A stretch of DNA of 64,000 nucleotides from Brienomyrus brachyistius. Taxonomy: Eukaryota; Chordata; Actinopteri; Osteoglossiformes; Mormyridae. Below, piece after piece: positions 56,794-64,000 of this stretch. Below the pieces are notes generated by a model. The model searched no databases and was not told where the DNA came from. It saw only the letters and a program-made list of their open reading frames with translations. Within the stretch, counting starts at the first letter, position 1. Every line of letters begins with the position of its first letter. The translations under genes were made by a program, and so were the position numbers. The stretch is from the NCBI RefSeq assembly GCF_023856365.1, contig NW_026042444.1, forward strand, positions 62,001 through 126,000, read 5' to 3'.

Positions 56794-59394
56794 TCAATGG
56801 GGAACAGGGAACAAGACAGACAGGCAAAACTGACACAGAGGCAGAAGCCAAGACAGGACACTACACAGGACAGGAAAAGCGGACAGACAGACCAGGAAGG
56901 GAGAAACAGAGGGAACAGGCGGAACAAAAGGAGCGGGAGTGACGGGAGGGAACGACGGGAAACCAGGAACACAAGGAGCGAAGGGACGAGGGACAAAGGC
57001 GGAAGGAGGAGAAAAGACAGGCGGGACAGAGATGGGAAAGAAGGGAGAGAAGGAGGAGGAAGGAAGGGGAGCCCGAGGGAGCCCCAGCGGGCGACGGGAG
57101 GCAGCCGGAGGGGCCGCAGGCGGCCGGGAGGCCGGAGCCGGAGGGGACCTCGGAGGGGCCGAGGAGGCAGGGCGAGGGACCCGCGGAGGGGCCAGGGAGG
57201 GAGCAGGAGGGAGCACCGGGGAAGGGGACGAGGGAGCAGGAGGGGCCCACGGCGAAGGCCCGGAGGAGGGGGGAGCCGCAGCAGGCGGCGACGTCCGGCG
57301 GAGGGCCGGAGGTAGGGGCCCCGCAGGCAACCGAGGAGCCGCCGTCGGGGAGCCCGCAGGCGACCGACCAGGCTCTGGAGAGGGGAGCGAGGCGGGGCGA
57401 CGAGGCCTCGGAGGGGGACCCGCAGGCGACGTCCGACCCGGAGGGCCAGGACCCACGGGCACCAACCGAGCCCCAGCGCAGGCGAGGGAGGGCGAGCCAG
57501 GGGGCAGGGCGGGCGGGACCCCAGCCCTGCGTCTGTGTCCCCTTCCCCTGCGGGACACAGACAGGCCGACCCTAGGTCGGGGTTGATGTCGCCGGGGCGA
57601 GGGACAAGGGGTTACAAGTTCGGTCCCCGAGGGGTCCCATTCCAGCTCCTCCACCTCCGAAGAGGGAGGAGCCAAGATGGAGTTGTCCGGGACCACCTCG
57701 GGGACTAGGACAGGGACTGGAGCTGCTGCAGGCGGAGGGGGCGCCTCTGGAGCTGCTGCAGGGAGAGCGGGCGCCGGGACAGGAACGCGGTCAGGCTGCG
57801 GGGGCGCCGGGACAGGAACGCGGTCAGGCTGCGGGGGCGCCGGGACAGGAACGCGGTCAGGAACTGGAGCGCGGTCAGGAACAGGAGCGCGGTCAGGAAC
57901 AGGAGCGCGGTCAGGAACAGGAGCGCGGTCAGGAACAGGAGCTGGCTGCAGTGGGGGCGCCTGCCCGGGAGCTGCAGGTAGCTGCAGTGGGGGCGCCTGC
58001 CCGGGAGCTGCAGCAGGCGGCTGCAGAGGGGGCGCCTCTGCAGGAACTGGAACGCGGTCAGGAACTGGAACGCAGTCAGGGACAGGAGCTGCAGCAGGCG
58101 GAGGGAGCGCCTCTGGGGCTGCTGCAGCGCGGTCAGGGGGCGCCTCTGGGGCTGCTGCAGCGCGGTCAGGGGGCGCCTCTGGGGCTGCTGCAGCGCGGTC
58201 AGGGGGCGCCTCGGGAACTGCTGCAGCGCGGTCAGGGGGCGCCTCGGGAACTGCTGCAGCGCGGTCAGGGGGCGCTGGAGCTGAAACAGCAGGCGGCAGC
58301 GGCTGCGCAGGCAGCGAAGGCGGCTGCGCAGGCGGATGGGCAGGCGGGAGCGGTTGCTCCGGCGCGGGGTTCACCGGCAGAGGTGGTCGTTCCCCTGTGG
58401 GAGCCCCCTCTCCAAGGCGCGCGTCTCCGGGCGCGTCAGGGAGCGAAGGCGGCTGCTCAGGCGTCGGAGCCGCAGGCAAGGGCGGCGGATCGGGCGCTGG
58501 AGCCGATTGTAGAGTTGACTGCGGAGGTTGTTGCGCAGGCAGAGGCAGCAGCTGCGCGGGTAAAGGCGGCGGCTGCACAGACGGTGGCAGCGACAGCTGT
58601 GCAATCAGCGGCGACGACGGCTGGATGGACGCCGGTGTTGCGGGCAACGGCGACTGTCCCGGAGCGGGGTCCGCCGGTAGGGACGGCTGCTCCGGCTCGG
58701 GTTCCGCCGTCAGAGTCGGCTGCTCCGACGGGGCAACAGAGGCCCTCTGTAGCTGGAGAAGCTGTTTGAGGTCCCCTGCCAGCCGGTCGAGGTCCTCCCG
58801 CTCGGAGGCGGGAGTAAACGCGTCGAAGCCCCTTCTCAGACGGACAGTGAGCGCTTCCACCTCGTCGCTCACTGGAGGTGCCACCTCCGCTAACGCCCTC
58901 CAGAACAGCCCCTGGAGGGCGAAGAATTGATTGGCGAGGGCTGCCGTCTTCCCTGGGAGAGGCGAGGGATACGCCTCCGGGGTGGCTGCCGCGGGAGGTG
59001 GAACTGGGACGTCCGGCGCGGGTAGGGCAGAAGTAGCCCTTATCAGAGCGCGGGGTACCCGGGGAATAACGTCCCTCATCGCTCTGACACCTCGGTTAGC
59101 CAGCCGCTCGGGCCGAAAGAGGTACCGCTCTAAAGGCGGTCGCTGCTCTCCAGTGTGTGGCTCCGGGTCCGGGAAGAGGAAGAGCTCCTCCTCTTCGTCC
59201 TCGTTCGATGGCCATAACATCGCTACGGGGCACTCCTTCCTTCGGACCGGCTCCAGGGCGGTAGCCAGTTCGGGTACCTTTTCCTCGTTCTCTGGAGGGA
59301 GCCATGTAGGGGAGAGCGAGCAGGCTCCCAGACGGATTGTCTCCTCTGGGATCCTCTTCTTCCTCCGCTTACTCTTCTTCTGTTGGTCTGTCAT
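56794..59394 (-). CDS. Proline-rich ORF of LTR element 2, 866 aa
   Basis: It starts MTDQQKKSKRRKKR at 59394 inside the primer site. Compared with element 1 it lacks the first ~100 residues: the basic patch and LGACS motif, deep in element 1, lie at the very start here. It then has its own segments: an acidic EDEEEELFLFPDPEP stretch and a helical part around LANQFFALQGLFWRALAEVA to LDRLAGDLKQLLQLQ. After Pro/Ala repeats (PPDRAAAVPEA, APVPDRAPVPDRV) the last ~300 residues again match element 1 (SVSRRGRGHRRRAGVPP onward). No polymerase or zinc knuckle was seen. The function is probably Gag-like (inference). Confidence 0.65.
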   Translation of the reverse strand: MTDQQKKSKRRKKRIPEETIRLGACSLSPTWLPPENEEKVPELATALEPVRRKECPVAMLWPSNEDEEEELFLFPDPEPHTGEQRPPLERYLFRPERLANRGVRAMRDVIPRVPRALIRATSALPAPDVPVPPPAAATPEAYPSPLPGKTAALANQFFALQGLFWRALAEVAPPVSDEVEALTVRLRRGFDAFTPASEREDLDRLAGDLKQLLQLQRASVAPSEQPTLTAEPEPEQPSLPADPAPGQSPLPATPASIQPSSPLIAQLSLPPSVQPPPLPAQLLPLPAQQPPQSTLQSAPAPDPPPLPAAPTPEQPPSLPDAPGDARLGEGAPTGERPPLPVNPAPEQPLPPAHPPAQPPSLPAQPLPPAVSAPAPPDRAAAVPEAPPDRAAAVPEAPPDRAAAAPEAPPDRAAAAPEAPPDRAAAAPEALPPPAAAPVPDCVPVPDRVPVPAEAPPLQPPAAAPGQAPPLQLPAAPGQAPPLQPAPVPDRAPVPDRAPVPDRAPVPDRAPVPDRVPVPAPPQPDRVPVPAPPQPDRVPVPAPALPAAAPEAPPPPAAAPVPVLVPEVVPDNSILAPPSSEVEELEWDPSGTELVTPCPSPRRHQPRPRVGLSVSRRGRGHRRRAGVPPALPPGSPSLACAGARLVPVGPGPPGRTSPAGPPPRPRRPASLPSPEPGRSPAGSPTAAPRLPAGPLPPALRRTSPPAAAPPSSGPSPWAPPAPSSPSPVLPPAPSLAPPRVPRPASSAPPRSPPAPASRPPAAPPAASRRPLGLPRAPLPSSSFSPFFPISVPPVFSPPSAFVPRPFAPCVPGFPSFPPVTPAPFVPPVPSVSPFLVCLSAFPVLCSVLSWLLPLCQFCLSVLFPVPH

Positions 59395-59395
59395 T
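59385..59395 (-). promoter_or_regulatory. Self-priming site of element 2
   Basis: Coding strand AATGACAGACC, one base after the LTR. Ten bases (AATGACAGAC) pair with GTCTGTCATT in the LTR, which starts 22 nt after TATTTAAG, the same geometry as in element 1. Confidence 0.7.
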
Positions 59396-59396
59396 C

Positions 59397-59682
59397 TGTC
59401 ACGACCGGTCGCGGAGGTAAGCGGCGATCGTGCGGTAGGGCGTGGAAGGAGCAGGCAGGCAAGCGGGATAACGGGAAAACGAGGGTTTAATGAGGTAACG
59501 GGGAGCAGGAGACATGTAACGCCACTAACATCAATGACAGACACGGGTTAGTACAAATCAGGAACTTAAATACATGAAACAAGGCAGCAGGAAACAAGAC
59601 ACGACTGGGCACGATCAGGAAATCACACGTGGGTAATTAGGGGGCGTGGCACACACGAGGAGCGGACGGAGCGGGCGTCACA
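59397..59682 (-). repeat. 5' LTR of element 2
   Basis: 286 bp, identical by eye to 56408-56693. Confidence 0.94.
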
Positions 59683-60136
59683 ATAAGGTTTGGCCTGTTT
59701 TCAGTTCTCAGGTTGTTTTTCAATTGTTGCATTGAAGTATTCAAGTATTGAGAATTTTATTTAAAAATTGTATTTATTCAGCTTTTTCAGTTATTTCTTG
59801 GTTTTATTTTTGTAATTTATTTTAGTTATTTTTGATAAAACCAAAAGTTCCTTGCCATACTGTTCTTGTAATAAATGAGAAGCAAATTACATTTGACTCC
59901 TCCCCTTTTTGCTGATCCGAAAATTGATCCGATCCGTGACTCAAAATCTGTGATATGATCCGAACCGTTAGTTTTGTGATCCGTTGCACCACTAAAAATA
60001 GCAGTCACTCCCTATGCAGCAATACAATCACACATACATAACATACACACAAGTCAAAGCAACAAGGGGGCTAGTGAAGACGTAAACCAAAGAAAACCAA
60101 GCGGGGAGACAGCAAGCCAAACTGAGGTCGCGGGGG

Positions 60137-60294
60137 GGACCGGAGCCTGTCCTTGGAACAACAGGCGTAGGCAGGAACCAACCCTGGGCAGGAGTCAACA
60201 CTCTGCAGGGCGCAAACACTCACAACTCAGATTTGCCAATTAACCTACCCTGCGCACTTTTGGACTGTGGGAGGAAACCGGAGCCCCTGCTGGA
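60137..60294 (-). mobile_element. Old V-SINE fragment (unit 2)
   Basis: Copy of 24219-24376. Confidence 0.6.
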
Positions 60295-60483
60295 AGTCTT
60301 TCCCCATTCACCAGATTATATTGCCAGAAGACTGAAAATTAGATATCAAATACTAGAGTGACATAAAAACAAAAAACAAGTTTGCTTGTAATGAGACGCA
60401 AAACAGAAGATTATCTCTTTTTATATTTTGAGAAAACATTTTAACATTTATCCAACCGGTCAAATGGTTTAATACTTCATACA

Positions 60484-60659
60484 GCAGCATTTCTAAACTC
60501 ATTCCTCAGCCCACCAGACAGCTCCACGTTTTTGCTCTGTCCCAGATCCCTGCATGCATGAACCAAACAGTCACCTTTTACTGCTGTGCTGAGAGCTTGG
60601 ACAGAGCAAAACTGTGGATCTTTGCAGTGGGGTCCAAGGACTGGGTTGAGAAACCCTGG
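60484..60659. mobile_element. hAT-type MITE (unit 2)
   Basis: Copy of 24566-24741. Confidence 0.6.
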
Positions 60660-61887
60660 CATAGAGGAGACTGCAGTGAGAGCCAAGAAAAAAAGAGATT
60701 AGAGAGGAAGGTAAAATGCTTCCATTAGCATGGCAAATAAGCTGCAAGTACAGACCCTGTGCTTCCATTACAAACAAAAAGCCTGTATGACCCTCCTAAA
60801 CACACGTCAGCTTAACTTAATCAGGGGAAATAAGCATAAAACTTGGCAAAGACTAGACTATGAAAAAGGAAGGTGAACATCATACTTACACGAACTTCTG
60901 CTAAAGCAAATGGACAAACCCCTTTTAACTGAATGAAGTTACTTTAAAAAATCAATAATCCAAAAATAAATCAATAAAAATTAAGAAAAACACAATCATG
61001 CTTTGAACTAATACTGCAGTCAGTCCTAAATATTCCCATGACATTCTTTTCGTCACGACGCACACTCGGTACATACTGGTTGAAAACCATTTATAATCCT
61101 TCATGTACCAGTCTATGATGGAGCACCCCAACCTGGGCCACCCATCCAACATGGCAGATTTCTGCCCCCTGGCCCCAGAGACTAGCAGACTAACCTCAGG
61201 AAACAGGGAACCAGGGGGACATGGGCCGCTGACTGGATGGGCGGCTCCAGAATGAGGTGAAGCAGAAGGTAGACTCCATAGCAGAGGACCGAGGAATGTA
61301 GACCAAAACCAGGGAACCTGAAGTGGCAAGAACACAAACCAGGACAGACATATAAAACCCAAGCAAAGGCATCAGTGGCACAGCCCACCAGCTTGTGAAA
61401 GATGGCTACCTGGCATCATGAATCCCTAAATCAAAAACCTTTGTGATGGCAACTTTACCACCCAGGACTGATCCCTCCTAAAGACCTCAAGTTTCAATGC
61501 AAGGTTTCCGAAAAGTTTTGAAACATTACTCCATGTGACTGCTGTGGTATTGTTCCAGGCAGGGAAAACAACTTAGGAGAACATTTCCGTGCATGTTGGG
61601 TGTTTGTGGTACTGTTGGGCTGAGGGGGTAATTGAGTGACTATTAACCTTTGAAATCCAATTATATTATTTAAACAGGTTAGTAGTTAGACAGTGTGATT
61701 TAGATGAGGATAAGGATGTTTTATTGTCATTACAAAATGTGTTCTACATGAAGGGAACAAAATGAGGCACTCAGATCCGGTGTATTAGCAATAATAAAAT
61801 TAAAATAAAATCGAAAGAACAATACAATGAATAATATGGTAAAAAATTAAAGTAAAATAGAATAAAGACATTAAGATAGATTCCATT

Positions 61888-63082
61888 AGGAGAATTTAAC
61901 CATGGATGTAAAGTGAGCAGGTGTGAGTGTAGCAGAGATTACTGAGGTCTGTGTGTAATAAAGTATATGTGACACTGGCTGAGGAAGCAGCAACGTGTGT
62001 GTGTGCAAAGTCACAGTAATAACCTGCAGCACTGAGGGATCTATTGCAGCGAAGCCCTGACATGTAACACTGGTGATGAATAGCAGTGTTAGATATAGGT
62101 ATAGTGAGGTACTTATAATTATAGTAGGTGTAGGATCAAGGTCTGGATTAGATTTAGTTAGAAACATACAGGGCAAATCTAGATAACACATACACACACA
62201 GATTACATATAAATTTAAATTTAGGGGCAGTGTGTAGCTCGGTGGGCTTTAAGGAAACACAGACTACACATGGAACAGCAATGACTGAGCTGGGGAACGC
62301 AGTGAGGGCAGGCATATTTATACACAGCACACTAATCAGCAACAAAACAGGGGTACAGGGTTAGGATGGAGAACTATAATGGGATACAGGAGAATTAGGA
62401 GGGTTACAAAGTGCCAGCAGCGCCCTCTGCTGGCATGAGTGGGAGGAGACATGAAAAAATAAGAGATTACAGATCATGACAGGAGCACCAAGCACAGCAA
62501 CAGTGGGGTCATGCTCAATTATCACACCACATATATGAGAAAACATTATGAAAAACTGTTCCCAAAAATTGTTCAAACATCAGCATGACCGAAACATACG
62601 ACTGGTTGTATCTAGGCTACACTGGCACTGACAGCAGAGTGTAACAAATTACCAGCTACGACATATATCTGATGATTCAGAAGAAAGACAAATTGAAGAA
62701 ACAAAGTGGTTAATTGACTATTGTATAATAATCAAATAATTTCATAATCATGTAATACATAATATGTCACAATGGGAAGAGGGACAATCCAAGAGCAGCC
62801 TTGTGGGTTTTATTGCTGAACCAAAAGACATGAATAGAACCCAAGAGGAGGAGGAGAGCACAAATAGGAGGGAGGGAGGAAGGAATAAGCAGGAGGAGTT
62901 GGGGAGAACCTACTAACACGGGGAGCAGAGAGGGGTCCTCCTCCTTTTTGGGTGAAACTAATTGCTTGTGACATGGTAAGAGGCAACTTCTTTCTTGAGA
63001 GAATTTCTTTAAAGGGCAAGACAACCAAAGCTGTAAATCTAACAGGAAAAAATACCCTTTGTAGAATTCTATGTGAAGACCC
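61888..63082 (-). mobile_element. Unit 2-only segment ending in a reverse transcriptase fragment
   Basis: About 1.2 kb absent from unit 1. On the minus strand, about 63100-62930 gives GRAPGPEGLHIEFYKGYF and, after a frameshift, LPFKEILSRKKLPLTMSQAI. These are the 'SPGPDGL..EFYK' and 'F..G.LP.S...A.I.LLPK' blocks of an L1/Tx1-type reverse transcriptase, so the segment includes a dead LINE piece. The remainder (61888-62900) is AT-rich and unrecognised; AGCGCCCTCTGCTGGCATGA at 62418-62437 is a commonly repeated motif in fish. Confidence 0.55.
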
Positions 63083-63264
63083 TCTGGGCCAGGTGCCCTG
63101 CCGCTCTGCATTGTTTTCTTTGTATGTACAACTTTGTACTCCATAATTTTAATATTTTATCACGAAGCCTGAAGAGCAATATGAACTATATCATGCTTTA
63201 AGTAAATTGTCTCATCCATTATTAGATTTAAACACTGTCATAATCCACAGCAAACTGTACTTAC

Positions 63265-63372
63265 AGCCTTCATCCTGCTCTTCAGTCTCTGACGTGCTGC
63301 ATCTAAATGGGGATTCGTCAAAAAGCCAAGTGAAGATGTCATGAATGAAGGCCTTGTTCAAGCTTCCCCTGC
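63265..63372 (-). other. Possible orphan exon, 108 bp (unit 2 only)
   Basis: The minus strand reads ...CTAAC...TTGTCAG then an open frame with GSLNKAFIHDIFTWLFDESP and ending ETEEQDEG before donor GTAAGTAC. Length is a multiple of three, and codons look normal. The polypyrimidine tract is weak. No family is recognised, and no neighbouring exon was found. It may be a real exon of an untraced gene or chance. Confidence 0.25.
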
Positions 63373-63892
63373 CTGACAACAGGTTAGTCTCTCATTTGAC
63401 TAAAGTATATTTAACTTCTACAGAACTTTGCAGGCTCATCTAGGATGGAGAATTTCTGCTGCTGAGCGCCTTAGAAAGATTCTCAGAGGGAGATACGAGT
63501 CCTAGGTGCCTGCTGGGTACATATTCAAGACAGAGTTAGGACCGACTCCAAAAATTCTGCACTGTCTCACAGATTGGGGGAAAAATTTGTATTTTACTGA
63601 AAATTTCATTTCTAATAGATGGAATCTGATTTACCTTAGACTTGGTCAGGAGTCATGTGGATAAATTTCAGAACAAAAGACGGCCTGTGGGCTGGGGGGG
63701 GACAGGCAGGTTGGCAGGTGGGGGCACGCGGAATGCTCCTGGGGGTGTGGTGGGTGTGCTTATATGATTTACAGGAGCCGAGGCTAAGAGAGGCACTAAA
63801 CTGCACAAACATCCTCATATACGAAGTTTTACATGAAAAGGGGCCATGGGCTTGTTGGCGCTATAATTCTTAGCACTCTGACTTGCTCTCTG

Positions 63893-64000
63893 GGGCTTTG
63901 GGTTTTTGAGACAATATGAGAAGGGCAGGTGCCCTTTTGCGTGGAATTTCTCCGATTTGTGTTTTTCCTTCTTCCTCTTTTTGTTTTCTTCAAGTGCCAA
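63893..64000 (-). mobile_element. Tc1/mariner-like fragment, cut by the window end (unit 2)
   Basis: Matches about 28414-28521 of unit 1. Confidence 0.5.

Larger units (their letters stand above)
56408..59682 (-). mobile_element. Non-autonomous LTR retrotransposon, element 2 (3275 bp), nested in the hAT
   Basis: Two 286-bp LTRs (56408-56693, 59397-59682) are identical by eye. Ends are TGTCAC...GTCACA. ATAAGG flanks both sides (56402-56407, 59683-59688), a 6-bp duplication that overlaps the transposase stop codon without destroying it. Same plan and minus orientation as element 1: LTR, primer site, one proline-rich ORF, G-tract (GGGGGGGGGG followed by TTC), LTR. There is no polymerase. It is younger than the hAT it sits in. 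Confidence 0.94.
54131..59994 (+). mobile_element. hAT DNA transposon with intact transposase (unit 2 only)
   Basis: Terminal inverted repeats TAGGGGTGCAACGGATC and GATCCGTTGCACCACTA (16 of 17 match) are flanked by the 8-bp duplication AAAATAGC at 54123-54130 and 59995-60002. The uninterrupted site is in unit 1 (about 24078). GATCCG/CGGATC motifs recur in both subterminal regions, probably transposase binding sites. Without the nested LTR element it would be about 2.6 kb. Ends and coding region are intact, so it may be mobile. Confidence 0.95.
28731..64000. repeat. Tandem duplication, unit 2 (continues past the window)
   Basis: This is the second copy of unit 1, expanded by insertions. The insertions are a V-SINE at 28758, a second V-SINE at 35009, about 0.8 kb near 44905-45718, an LTR element at 47105-50258, extra sequence at about 50793-50880 and 50970-51310, a MITE at 53677, a hAT with a nested LTR element at 54131-59994, about 1.2 kb at 61888-63082 and about 180 bp at 63217-63395. 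It lacks the counterparts of 9503-11523 and about 26576-28420. Base 64000 corresponds to about 28521 of unit 1, so roughly 0.2 kb of the unit lies outside the window. Confidence 0.95.

Noticed and set aside
57677..58930. 417-aa plus-strand Gly/Ser/Ala-rich frame
   Set aside because: Same reasoning: shadow of the element 2 ORF in low-complexity, GC-rich sequence.

Overview
The window looks like nuclear DNA of a ray-finned (probably teleost) fish. It is AT-rich and gene-poor. It carries copies of the fish V-SINE family (tRNA-like head, strongly conserved core), L1/Tx1-type LINE pieces, hAT, pogo/Tigger and Tc1 relics, an intronless vertebrate cytohesin copy and GT-AG introns. The species cannot be named from the sequence.

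Layout. (1) 1-2012 is a single-copy edge. It has compact minus-strand ORFs with their own TATA and poly(A) signals and an array of direct repeats; it may be the end of an unrecognised mobile or virus-derived element. (2) 2013-28730 is unit 1 of a ~26.7-kb direct tandem duplication. (3) 28731-64000 is unit 2, which still runs at the window end (base 64000 matches about 28521 of unit 1). The units are nearly identical over long stretches but differ by large insertions and deletions. Unit 1 therefore acts as an 'empty-site' control for what inserted into unit 2. Two alleles wrongly assembled head to tail would look the same and cannot be excluded.

Genes. Each unit has two gene-like loci. One is a two-exon gene of unknown family on the plus strand (unit 1 11657-13783, intact, 370 aa). 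It has a textbook RFX X-box 49 bp upstream of the start codon, acidic internal repeats and a Cys-rich/basic tail; its unit 2 copy has a nonsense codon. The other is a single-exon cytohesin (Arf exchange factor: coiled coil, Sec7, PH) on the minus strand, open in both units (415 and 414 aa), evidently a retrocopy.

Young mobile DNA in unit 2 only. A 3154-bp LTR element (47105-50258) is flanked by a 5-bp duplication. A 144-bp hAT MITE lies at 53677-53820. A hAT transposon (54131-59994) with an intact two-exon transposase has, nested within it just after the transposase stop codon, a second LTR element (56408-59682). The two LTR elements and an older solo LTR (present in both units) form one family. 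It is non-autonomous: a single long proline-rich ORF and no polymerase. The first ~11 nt of the predicted RNA are complementary to the site just downstream of the 5' LTR, which suggests Tf1/sushi-type self-priming, and the start codon lies inside that primer site. This family is the most novel-looking system in the window.

The rest is decayed repeats, simple-sequence tracts and stretches with no recognisable gene.
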